From contig NZ_CP080999.1 in the NCBI RefSeq assembly GCF_019645855.1, positions 3,782,001 to 3,846,000 of the forward strand: DNA of 64,000 bases, in the 5' to 3' direction. This DNA comes from Mycobacterium malmoense. Lineage in GTDB: Bacteria; Actinomycetota; Actinomycetes; Mycobacteriales; Mycobacteriaceae. How positions within the stretch are numbered: position 1 is the stretch's first letter; every line of letters starts with the position of its first letter. The notes under the pieces were generated by a model, which made no database searches, had not been told where the DNA came from, and saw only the letters and a list, made by a program, of their open reading frames with translations. Position numbers and translations under genes: made by a program. This document shows, in pieces, positions 1 to 7,311 of this stretch.

Positions 1-633
1 CCGCGCCGCCGTCCTGCCGGCCTCCGTGCCCGACAGGTGCAGGGCGGGCGGACGATCCGGCGCGTGTGTCCAGGAGGCCTCGCACAGGAAAACGTCGGCG
101 TCGCGGGCCAATTCGACGAGCTGATCGCAGACGCCGGTGTCGCCGCTGTAGACCAATGAGGCACCGCTGGGATCGGTGATCCGCAGGCCGTACGACTCGG
201 TGGGGTGCGCCACCACCCGCGGCACCACCGTGAGCGCACCGAATTTCACCGGCTCGCCGTCGACCCAGTGACGAACATCGAAAATGTCCGAGCAGTCGTC
301 GATCTCCCCGCCATAGGGCGACGACGCGGCCCCCAACCGCGACCAGGTGTCGCTCGGGCCGTACAGCAACGCCTTACCGGCGGGGCGCGACGGGTGGTAG
401 CGACGCCAGACGAACAGGCCCGGCATGTCCAAGCAGTGGTCGGCGTGCAGATGAGACAACAGCACGTTCACCGAACCGGGATCGGCGTAGCGCTGCAGCG
501 CGCCCAGCACGCCCCCGCCGAAGTCGAGAACCAGCGGCGGAGTGTCCGGGGCCCGAAGCAGATAACCGGACGCGGGCGAATCCGGGCCCACCACGCTGCC
601 CGAGCAGCCGAGCACGGTTATTCGCACGGACAC
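1..633 (-). CDS. metallo-beta-lactamase-fold phosphodiesterase, Rv1339-like (3' end cut by window)
   Basis: Partial gene: 211 codons are present and the C-terminus lies beyond base 1. The protein carries the MBL-fold metal motif SHLHADH at about residues 60-66 and a later SGDTG segment, typical of the RNase Z / phosphodiesterase branch. It corresponds to M. tuberculosis Rv1339, which has been described as an atypical cAMP phosphodiesterase; that function is known from the family and is not shown here. I placed the start at a GTG (633) because the conserved segment VRITVLGCSGS begins right after it. An upstream in-frame extension is possible. It is the last gene of the clpS-to-murI cluster, downstream of murI on the same strand. 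Confidence 0.85.
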   Translation of the reverse strand, partial: MSVRITVLGCSGSVVGPDSPASGYLLRAPDTPPLVLDFGGGVLGALQRYADPGSVNVLLSHLHADHCLDMPGLFVWRRYHPSRPAGKALLYGPSDTWSRLGAASSPYGGEIDDCSDIFDVRHWVDGEPVKFGALTVVPRVVAHPTESYGLRITDPSGASLVYSGDTGVCDQLVELARDADVFLCEASWTHAPDRPPALHLSGTEAGRTAAR

Positions 634-704
634 TACTGTGCCATGCCCGATACCACGATGTAGAAAACATCACCGCATTGATGTGACCAGAATCTCGTCG
701 CGAC

Positions 705-1532
705 CTAGCGCACGCGGGATTGGCCGACGGGCTGCACGCCGGTCACCGCCGGACCCAGGAATCGCGCCGCCAGTTTGGTGAACGCCTCGGGATCGCCGGT
801 GGCTTCGAAGACGCGGGAAGGCGGGGCGGCGTCGGGATCGTCCGGGTGCGGCCGCAGCAACTCCCGCTCGGTGAGCACCCGAACCACTTCCTTGGCGGTT
901 TCCTCGGCGCTCGACACCAACGTCACGTGTTCGCCCATCGCCAGTTGGATCAGCCCGGACAGCAGCGGATAGTGCGTGCACCCCAGCACCAGCGTGTCGA
1001 CCCGGGCGCGCTGCAGCGGCTCGAGATAGCCCTCGGCCAGTCCGAGCACCTGACGACCGCTGGTCACGCCGCGCTCGACGAAGTCGACGAACCGCGGGCA
1101 GGCCACCGCGGTGATCTCGGTGTCGCGGGCGGCGGCGAACGCGTCCTGATAGGCGTGCGAGTTGATGGTCGCCCGCGTTCCGATCACGCCGATGCGGCCG
1201 TTGCGAGTGGTGGCGACCGCGCGGCGCACCGCGGGCAGGATCACCTCGACGACGGGCACGTGGTAGCGCTCGCGGGCGTCCCGCAGGCACGCCGCGGACG
1301 CGGTGTTGCAGGCGATCACCAACGCCTTGACGCCGCGGTCGACCAGGTCGTCACCGATGGCCAGGGCGTGCGCGCGGACCTCGGAAATGGTGAGCGGGCC
1401 GTAGGGGCCGTTGGCGGTGTCGCCGACGTAGACGATGTCCTCGTCGGGCAGTTGGTCGATGATGGCCCGCGCGACGGTCAATCCCCCGACGCCGGAGTCG
1501 AAGACCCCGACGGGCGCCAACGGCGAGCTCAT
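705..1532 (-). CDS. murI: glutamate racemase
   Basis: 275 aa, the usual family length. It converts L- to D-glutamate for peptidoglycan precursors in the cytoplasm. Both catalytic cysteines are visible, in VIACNTASA (about Cys75) and LGCTHYPL (about Cys185), together with the N-terminal FDSGVGGLTV motif. The ATG at 1532 overlaps the stop codon of the upstream rhomboid gene (ATGA), which fixes the start and implies translational coupling. The longer in-frame extension upstream is low-complexity and was not used. Confidence 0.95.
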   Translation of the reverse strand: MSSPLAPVGVFDSGVGGLTVARAIIDQLPDEDIVYVGDTANGPYGPLTISEVRAHALAIGDDLVDRGVKALVIACNTASAACLRDARERYHVPVVEVILPAVRRAVATTRNGRIGVIGTRATINSHAYQDAFAAARDTEITAVACPRFVDFVERGVTSGRQVLGLAEGYLEPLQRARVDTLVLGCTHYPLLSGLIQLAMGEHVTLVSSAEETAKEVVRVLTERELLRPHPDDPDAAPPSRVFEATGDPEAFTKLAARFLGPAVTGVQPVGQSRVR

Positions 1533-2161
1533 GTCGTCGGCCGCCGTGCGCGAGCCTTGCGTTCGGGGCCGGACAAGATATAGGCGGCCAGGACGCCCGC
1601 GAGCGCACCGCACAGGTGGCCCTGCCAGGACACGCCGCCGCATTTGTCGAGGACGGGCACGGCGCTGACGAGGATCCCGCCGTAGGCGAACAGCACCACC
1701 AGGCCGGTGATGACGTCCCAGAACCTGCGCACGAATATCCCGAAGACCAGCAGGAACGTCAGCCAGCCGAAGATGAGGCCCGAGGCCCCGATGTGGTCGG
1801 ACTCAAAGCGGCAGCCGCCCCAGTTGCCGATGAGCCAGGTGCCGAGACCGCCGACGATCCACACGATCACGGTGGCCCAGACGAATCGGGACATGCCGGC
1901 CAGCGTCATCAAAAACCCCAACACCAGCGCGGGGACCGTGTTGGCGAACAGGTGTGTCCAGCTCGCGTGCAGGAACGGCGCCCAGATGATCCCCCACAGC
2001 CCGTCGGCCTCCCACGGCCTGATGCCGTTGCGGTCCAGCGAATGGTGCGTCAGCTGATCGATCAGCTCGACGAGGTACAGCAACGCCACGAAGGTGAGGA
2101 TCGTGGCGCCGCCGACCATCCATTGGGGTCGCTTTTTCGTCGGTGTCGCTGGCCCGGTCAC
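1529..2161 (-). CDS. rhomboid-family intramembrane serine protease (Rv1337-like)
   Basis: 210-aa membrane protein with about six hydrophobic segments. The rhomboid catalytic pair is present: Ser in IGASGLI (about residue 127) and His in WQGHLCGALAG (about 182). A WTHLFANTVPALVLG segment matches the family HxxxN helix. The substrate is unknown. It starts at a GTG, ends in an ATGA overlap with murI, and its upstream spacer to cysM holds a MIRU-like repeat. Confidence 0.88.
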   Translation of the reverse strand: MTGPATPTKKRPQWMVGGATILTFVALLYLVELIDQLTHHSLDRNGIRPWEADGLWGIIWAPFLHASWTHLFANTVPALVLGFLMTLAGMSRFVWATVIVWIVGGLGTWLIGNWGGCRFESDHIGASGLIFGWLTFLLVFGIFVRRFWDVITGLVVLFAYGGILVSAVPVLDKCGGVSWQGHLCGALAGVLAAYILSGPERKARARRPTT

Positions 2162-2162
2162 T

Positions 2163-2204
2163 ACGCGCCGCTCCTACTCATCGCTGCGCTCTGCATCGTC
2201 GACG
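2163..2204 (-). repeat. MIRU-like interspersed repeat remnant
   Basis: The 51-nt spacer between cysM and the rhomboid gene, read on the minus strand, contains GACGATGCAGAGCGCAGCGA followed by TGAGTAGGAGCGG. This is the general plan of mycobacterial MIRU elements (GACGATGCAGAGC...GCGATGAGGAGG...). It brings a purine-rich SD-like stretch close to the rhomboid GTG start, so it may also supply the ribosome binding site. Assignment is by pattern memory. Confidence 0.55.
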
Positions 2205-2212
2205 GCGCGGGG

Positions 2213-3184
2213 TCATGCCCATAGCTGCCCTTCTAGAGCGTTTTCGGCATCGTCCAGGCTACCGGCATAGGCGCCGGTGGACAGGTACTTCCAGCCGGCG
2301 TCGGCGACGACGAAGGCGATGTCGGCGCGCTCGCCCGCCTTGAGGGCCTTCGCCGCGACGCCGAGGGCGGCGTGCAGCACGGCGCCGGTCGAGATGCCGG
2401 CAAAGATGCCCTCGGCGTCCACCAGTTCCCGGGTGCGGCGCACGGCGTCGCCCGCGCCGACCGAGTACCGGGTGGTCAGGACGTCCGGGTCATACAGTTC
2501 GGGCACGAAGCCCTCGTCGATGTTGCGCAGCGCGTACACCCCCTCGCCGTAGCGGGGCTCGGCGGCCACGATCTTGACGCCGGGCACGCGCTCGCGCAGG
2601 AACCGGCCGGTGCCCATCAGGGTCCCGGTGGTGCCCAGGCCGGCGACGAAGTGGGTGATCTCGGGCAGGTCGGCCAGCAGCTCGGGGCCGGTGCCGTGGT
2701 AGTGCGAGTCGGTGTTGGCGGCATTGCCGTACTGGTACAGCATGACCCACGACGGGTTGGCCGCGGCCAGCTGCTTGGCGGTGGCCACCGCGGTGTTCGA
2801 CCCGCCCTCGGCCGGCGAGAAGACGATCCGCGCGCCGTAGAGCTCCAGCAGCTGACGCCGTTCCACCGAGGTGTTCTCGGGCATCACGCAGATCAGCCGG
2901 TACCCCTTCAACCGGGCGGCCATCGCCAGCGAGATGCCGGTGTTGCCGCTGGTGGGCTCGAGGATCGTCGCGCCGGGCGCCAGCAGCCCGTCCCGCTCGG
3001 CCTGCTCGATCATCCGCAGGGCCGGCCGATCCTTGATCGACCCGGTCGGGTTGCGGTCCTCGAGCTTGGCCCACAGCCGCACGTGCGGACCGTCCGGCCC
3101 GTCCTCCCAGCGCGGCGACAGCCGCCGCAGGCCGACCAGCGGCGTGTTGCCCAACGCCTCTAACAGCGAGTCGTAGCGCGTCAT
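2213..3184 (-). CDS. cysM: O-phosphoserine sulfhydrylase (CysO-dependent cysteine synthase)
   Basis: 323 aa PLP enzyme. The Schiff-base lysine is Lys51 in GSIKDRPAL, and the substrate loop EPTSGNTG follows at about 77-83. Arg220 (in YALRNID) is the residue known to select O-phosphoserine over O-acetylserine in M. tuberculosis CysM. The partner is the thiocarboxylated C-terminus of CysO, encoded 9 nt upstream. With mec this forms a cysteine pathway that does not need free sulfide. A GGAG ribosome site precedes the ATG at 3184. Confidence 0.96.
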   Translation of the reverse strand: MTRYDSLLEALGNTPLVGLRRLSPRWEDGPDGPHVRLWAKLEDRNPTGSIKDRPALRMIEQAERDGLLAPGATILEPTSGNTGISLAMAARLKGYRLICVMPENTSVERRQLLELYGARIVFSPAEGGSNTAVATAKQLAAANPSWVMLYQYGNAANTDSHYHGTGPELLADLPEITHFVAGLGTTGTLMGTGRFLRERVPGVKIVAAEPRYGEGVYALRNIDEGFVPELYDPDVLTTRYSVGAGDAVRRTRELVDAEGIFAGISTGAVLHAALGVAAKALKAGERADIAFVVADAGWKYLSTGAYAGSLDDAENALEGQLWA

Positions 3185-3193
3185 GCGCTCCGC

Positions 3194-3475
3194 TTACCCG
3201 CCCGCCACCGCGGGCAGGATGGTGACCGAGTCGCCGTCGGCGATCGCGGTATCCAGGCCGCCGGAGAATCGCACGTCCTCGTCGTTGACGTAGACGTTCA
3301 CGAAGCGATGCAGCTTGCCTGGGGAAGACGGGTCGATCAGGCGCTCGGAGATGCCGGAGTAGTTGGCCTCCAGGTCGTCGATGACCGCACCCAGCGTGTC
3401 GCCGCTGGCCGCGACGCGCTTCTCGCCGCCGGTGTGCGGCCTCAGGATGGTCGGGATGGACACGGTGACGCTCAT
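3194..3475 (-). CDS. cysO: ubiquitin-like sulfur carrier protein CysO
   Basis: 93 aa, beta-grasp MoaD/ThiS-type protein ending in the required Gly-Gly (VAGG). The C-terminal glycine is converted to a thiocarboxylate, which CysM uses to make a CysO-cysteine adduct that Mec then cleaves. The ATG overlaps the stop of mec (ATGA) and cysM follows after 9 nt, so the three genes are one translational unit. Confidence 0.96.
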   Translation of the reverse strand: MSVTVSIPTILRPHTGGEKRVAASGDTLGAVIDDLEANYSGISERLIDPSSPGKLHRFVNVYVNDEDVRFSGGLDTAIADGDSVTILPAVAGG

Positions 3476-3900
3476 GCGGACCTTTCCGAATACTTCTCGA
3501 CGATGGTGACGGATTCTTCGGTGACGGCGCCGTCGACGATGCGGTAGCTGCGCAGCTCGTGGCGGTCCGGGTCGCGGGTGGACACCAGCACGTAGTGCGC
3601 GTCGGGCTCGGCGGCCAGGCTCACGTCGGTGCGACTCGGGTAGGCCTCGGTCGCGGTGTGCGAGTGATAGATGACGACCGGGACCTCATCGGCCTCGTCG
3701 AGCGCCCGCCACACCTTGAGCTGCTCGCCGGAGTCAAAGCGGTAGAACGTCGGCGAGCGTTCCGCGTTGAGCATCGGGATGTGCCGCTCGGGACGATCGG
3801 AGCCCTCCGGACCGGCCAGTACCCCGCACGCTTCGTCGGGGTGGTCGCGGCGCGCGTGGGCCACGATCGCCTCAACCAGGTCGGCGCGGATCACCAGCAC
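3472..3900 (-). CDS. mec: JAMM-type CysO-cysteine peptidase
   Basis: 142 aa zinc metalloprotease that releases cysteine from CysO-Cys. The JAMM signature is complete: Glu23 (DEACGV), His79 and His81 (HSH), Ser89 and Asp92 (SRTD), spaced HxHx7SxxD. I chose the GTG at 3900, which lies directly behind the stop codon of the upstream peptidase gene and before the conserved LVIRADLV. A long upstream in-frame extension is an arginine-rich shadow of the neighbouring gene. Confidence 0.93.
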   Translation of the reverse strand: MLVIRADLVEAIVAHARRDHPDEACGVLAGPEGSDRPERHIPMLNAERSPTFYRFDSGEQLKVWRALDEADEVPVVIYHSHTATEAYPSRTDVSLAAEPDAHYVLVSTRDPDRHELRSYRIVDGAVTEESVTIVEKYSERSA

Positions 3901-3901
3901 G

Positions 3902-4945
3902 TCAGCTACTCCCTCTCGCGAATGCTCCGGGCAACGTGTCGCGGTAGGTCGGTATTCCGGCGACCGACTCCGCGGCGAGCACCCCGGCCAGCACCGCGCG
4001 TGCCAGGCAGTCGGCCGCGGCCGCGCCCACCTCGGTGACCAACCGCGTCTCGGGAGAGAACGCCGCGGGCACCGTGTTCGTATGGGCCGGCGGTGGCACC
4101 TCGACCGCCCCGGTGGCCAGCGCGAACACCGTGTCACCGTCCAGCGGGGTGTGCGCGGGCCGGATGGTGCGGGCCAGGCCGTCGTGGGCGGCGATCGCGA
4201 CCCGCCGGCACGCGGCCGGGCTCAGCAACGCGTCGGTGGCGACCACCGCGATCGTCGTGTTGAGCGGCTCCAGCGGAGAGGGCAGCCGCGCGAGCGCGTC
4301 GATCTGCCCGACCGGCGGTGGCACCAGCCCGAATTCTTCGATCAAGTCGGCCATCCACGGCAGCCCGGTCGCCCGGTCGGCGACGTCCCCGGCGGAATTC
4401 ACGACGACGAGCGCACCGACGGTGGCGCCGGACGGCAGCACGGTCGATGCCGTCCCGATGCCGCCTTTGAGGACGCCGGCCCGCGCCCCCACGCCGGCTC
4501 CGGCCGTGCCCACCACGCCGTCGCCGCCGGTGGCGGCCTCACATGCGGCGTAGCCGAACTCGGCCGTCGGGCGGCGGTCCCAGCCACCGACTGGCAGGTC
4601 GAAGATCACCGCGGCAGGCACGACGGGGACCACGCCGCCGTCCATGGCCACGCCACGTTCGTGTTCCTCAAGCCAGCGCATGACGCCGTCGGCGGCCGCC
4701 AGGCCGTAGGCGCTGCCGCCGGCCAGCAACACCGCGTCGACGAACCGCACGGTGTTGGCCGGGTCCAGCAGATCGGTCTCCCGGGTGCCGGGCGCACCGC
4801 CGCGGCAATCGACGCCGCCGACGGTCCCCGGCGGGGTCAGCACGACCGTCACGCCGCAGGCCCAGCCGGCGCCGAACGATGCGTCCGGGTCGAGCCTGTG
4901 ATAGTGGCCGACGCGGATGCCCCCGACGTCGGTGATGGCGTTCAT
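3902..4945 (-). CDS. P1/S58-family (DmpA-like) N-terminal nucleophile peptidase, Rv1333-like
   Basis: 347 aa. Members of this family self-cleave to expose an N-terminal Ser/Thr nucleophile; here the likely cut is Asn229/Thr230 in LNTTIAVVATD. Other family hallmarks are the N-terminal ITDVGGIRVGHY and the glycine-rich VLLAGGSAYGL. The physiological substrate in mycobacteria is not established. The ATG at 4945 overlaps the stop of the DUF2017 gene (ATGA), which decides the start. Confidence 0.88.
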   Translation of the reverse strand: MNAITDVGGIRVGHYHRLDPDASFGAGWACGVTVVLTPPGTVGGVDCRGGAPGTRETDLLDPANTVRFVDAVLLAGGSAYGLAAADGVMRWLEEHERGVAMDGGVVPVVPAAVIFDLPVGGWDRRPTAEFGYAACEAATGGDGVVGTAGAGVGARAGVLKGGIGTASTVLPSGATVGALVVVNSAGDVADRATGLPWMADLIEEFGLVPPPVGQIDALARLPSPLEPLNTTIAVVATDALLSPAACRRVAIAAHDGLARTIRPAHTPLDGDTVFALATGAVEVPPPAHTNTVPAAFSPETRLVTEVGAAAADCLARAVLAGVLAAESVAGIPTYRDTLPGAFARGSS

Positions 4946-5526
4946 CCGGCCGGCTTCTTCATCAACGCCAGCACCAGATATTCCTGCAGGACGGTCAGCC
5001 ACTGGTAGACGTCGAAGTGCACGGCCAGCGGATCGCCGGCCGGCAGGCGATCCGGCCCCTCCGGCCCGATCTCGAGCATCACTCCCAGCGTCAGCCGGAT
5101 GTCGTTGACCGCCGCGACCCAGGCATTCGCGTCGTCCTCGGTCAGCTCGAACCGGCCGCCGTTGTCCGGAACGCTATCCAATAACCGCTGTGCGGCAACA
5201 CGTTTGGCGTCGATGATCTCCGGCTCGTGCAGGCTGCGCAGCGCGGCGTTGAGGCTGGCGGCGACATCGGGGGCCGAGGGGTCGTCGTCGCGTTTGAAGA
5301 AATCCGGCAGCAGCCGGCGCAGCGTCGGGTCCGACGGGGCCGCCGCGTTTCCGGTCTTTATGCCGGTGATTTCCTCGAGTTCGTCTGTCGGCGCGGAAGA
5401 TTCGCGTTCATTGAGCAAGCCGATCATCGCGCCGACGAGGTTTTGCAGCAGGGCGGCTTCATGAGAAGCCAAGGAGGACCGAAAACGGGGACCGTCGGCG
5501 GTCTCGACGCGCTTCCACTTGCGCAC
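4942..5526 (-). CDS. DUF2017 protein (Rv1332-like)
   Basis: 194 aa, soluble and acidic, matching an actinobacterial protein of unknown function that sits directly after clpS in many mycobacteria. It starts at GTG with the conserved RKWKRVET. There is no enzyme motif I recognise. The constant linkage to clpS suggests a role around ClpS/Clp proteolysis, but that is inference from context only. Confidence 0.85.
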   Translation of the reverse strand: MRKWKRVETADGPRFRSSLASHEAALLQNLVGAMIGLLNERESSAPTDELEEITGIKTGNAAAPSDPTLRRLLPDFFKRDDDPSAPDVAASLNAALRSLHEPEIIDAKRVAAQRLLDSVPDNGGRFELTEDDANAWVAAVNDIRLTLGVMLEIGPEGPDRLPAGDPLAVHFDVYQWLTVLQEYLVLALMKKPAG

Positions 5527-5551
5527 AAGAAATCCCGGATGTCCTCGCTTC

Positions 5552-5869
5552 TCACCGGTCCTTCTGCATCGTCGCCCACAAACCGGCGGCGTGCAGCTTG
5601 GACACGTCGACTTCCATGGACTCCCGGCTACCGGCCGACACCACCGCCTTACCCTCGTTGTGTACCTGCAGCATCAACTTGGTGGCATGCGGCTCGCTGT
5701 AGCCGAACAACTTCTGGAAGACGTACGTCACGTACGTCATCAGGTTGACCGGGTCGTCCCACACGATGGTGACCCACGGCCTGGCCGTGACGTCTACCGG
5801 AGCGGACTCGCGTTGCCCGGTAGTGCCCGGCCTTAACTTCGGCTCAGTGGGCGCTGACGCAACAACCAT
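5552..5869 (-). CDS. clpS: ATP-dependent Clp protease adaptor
   Basis: 105 aa N-end-rule adaptor that delivers substrates to the Clp unfoldase. The core VWDDPVNLMTYVTYVFQKL and the following ATKLMLQVHNEGKAVV helix are intact. A disordered N-terminal tail precedes the core, as usual. It is the first gene of the minus-strand cluster and is divergent from pncB1 across 55 nt. Confidence 0.95.
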   Translation of the reverse strand: MVVASAPTEPKLRPGTTGQRESAPVDVTARPWVTIVWDDPVNLMTYVTYVFQKLFGYSEPHATKLMLQVHNEGKAVVSAGSRESMEVDVSKLHAAGLWATMQKDR

Positions 5870-5912
5870 GCCCTACACGATACCGAGACTCGGGCCCGGC
5901 GCCGCCAGCCGT

Positions 5913-5918
5913 TACCGT
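5913..5918 (+). promoter_or_regulatory. -10 element (TACCGT) of pncB1, probably leaderless
   Basis: TACCGT fits the mycobacterial TANNNT -10 consensus and ends 6 nt before the ATG, which has no Shine-Dalgarno sequence. The transcript probably starts at or next to the start codon. The same arrangement is seen ahead of three other genes in this window. Confidence 0.45.
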
Positions 5919-5924
5919 TGCGGG

Positions 5925-7250
5925 ATGAACGAGCCGGTCCTGGCCGGGCTGCTGACCGACAAATACGAGTTGACCATGCTGGCGGCGGCGCTGCACGACG
6001 GCACCGCCAAGCGCCGGACCACGTTCGAACTGTTCGCCCGCCGCCTCCCCGAGGGTCGCCGTTACGGGGTGGTCGCCGGGACCGGCCGGCTGCTGGAAGC
6101 CTTGCCGCAGTTCAGGTTCGACGACGACGCGTGCCGGTTGCTGGCGCAATTCCTGGACCCGGACACGGTGCGGTACCTGCGCGATTTCCGGTTCGGCGGC
6201 GACATCGACGGCTACGCCGAAGGCGAGCTGTACTTCCCTGGGTCGCCGGTGCTTTCGGTGAGCGGCAGCTTCGCCGAATGCGTGGTGCTCGAAACGCTGG
6301 CGCTGTCGATCTTCAACCACGACACCGCGGTTGCCTCCGCGGCGGCACGAATGGTCAGCGCCGCCGGGGAACGCCCGCTGATCGAGATGGGATCGCGCCG
6401 AACCCACGAGCGCGCCGCGGTCGCGGCGGCCCGCGCCGCCTACATTGCCGGCTTCGCGGGATCGTCCAACCTAGAGGCCCAGCGGCGATACGGAATACCC
6501 ACCGAGGGCACCTCGGCGCACGCGTTCACCATGCTGCACGCTCAGCGGGACGATCCCCCCGGGATGACGGAACTCGCGGCGTTTCGTGCGCAGGTCGACG
6601 CGCTGGGCACCGACACCACGCTGCTGGTGGACACCTACGACGTGACGGCCGGCGTAGCCAATGCCGTGGCCGCCGCCGGTGCCGGGCTCGGCGCGGTCCG
6701 CATCGACTCCGGCGAGCTGGGAGCGCTGGCCCGCCAGGTGCGCGAGCAACTCGACCGTTTAGGAGCCACCCAGACCCGCATCGTGGTGTCCGGCGATCTG
6801 GACGAGTTCTCCATCGCCGCGCTGCGCGCCGAGCCGGTGGATAGCTACGGCGTCGGCACGTCGCTGGTGACCGGCTCGGGCGCCCCGACCGCCAACATGG
6901 TCTACAAGCTGGTCGAAGTGGACGGCATGCCGGTACGGAAGCGCAGCAGCCGCAAGCAATCCAACGGCGGCCACAAGGAGGCGCTGCGCCTCGCGCGCCC
7001 GACGGGCACCATCACCGAGGAGGTCGTGTATCCCGCGGGCCGTCCGCCGGATACCGCCGAGCCAGCCCGCGTGTTGACCATCCCGCTGGTGCGCGGCGGC
7101 GACGTCGTCGCCGACGTCGGCGGTCGCGACCTGGCGGCGGCGCGGAAGCTGGTCGCGTCCGGGCTGCGCAGCCTGCCGTGGGAGGGTTTGAACTTATCGC
7201 ACGGGGAGCCCGCGATCCCGACCACGCAGATCCCGGCCGGACGGGGTTAG
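5925..7250 (+). CDS. pncB1: nicotinate phosphoribosyltransferase
   Basis: 441 aa. It catalyses nicotinate + PRPP to nicotinate mononucleotide, the first step of NAD salvage. Visible motifs are LLTDKYELTM at the N-terminus, the ARRLPEGRRYGVVAG and FPGSPVLSV segments, GTSAHAF (region of the phosphorylated His), and the phosphate-binding SYGVGTSLVTG. The start is the ATG before NEPVLAGLLTDKYELTM. The in-frame extension upstream overlaps divergent clpS and is not conserved. Confidence 0.95.
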   Translation: MNEPVLAGLLTDKYELTMLAAALHDGTAKRRTTFELFARRLPEGRRYGVVAGTGRLLEALPQFRFDDDACRLLAQFLDPDTVRYLRDFRFGGDIDGYAEGELYFPGSPVLSVSGSFAECVVLETLALSIFNHDTAVASAAARMVSAAGERPLIEMGSRRTHERAAVAAARAAYIAGFAGSSNLEAQRRYGIPTEGTSAHAFTMLHAQRDDPPGMTELAAFRAQVDALGTDTTLLVDTYDVTAGVANAVAAAGAGLGAVRIDSGELGALARQVREQLDRLGATQTRIVVSGDLDEFSIAALRAEPVDSYGVGTSLVTGSGAPTANMVYKLVEVDGMPVRKRSSRKQSNGGHKEALRLARPTGTITEEVVYPAGRPPDTAEPARVLTIPLVRGGDVVADVGGRDLAAARKLVASGLRSLPWEGLNLSHGEPAIPTTQIPAGRG

Positions 7251-7255
7251 CACCG

Positions 7256-7299
7256 CCCGACACGCACCCGATAAGCGCCCGACAAGCGCCCGACAAGCA
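7256..7299 (+). repeat. four tandem 11-bp units upstream of dinG
   Basis: Four contiguous 11-mers of the form CCCGAcAaGCG: CCCGACACGCA, CCCGATAAGCG, CCCGACAAGCG, CCCGACAAGCA. They fill the gap between the pncB1 stop and the dinG ribosome site. The 11-bp period is about one helical turn, so it could be a protein-binding array or simple slippage. Confidence 0.7.
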
Positions 7300-7311
7300 A
7301 AGGAAGTAACC

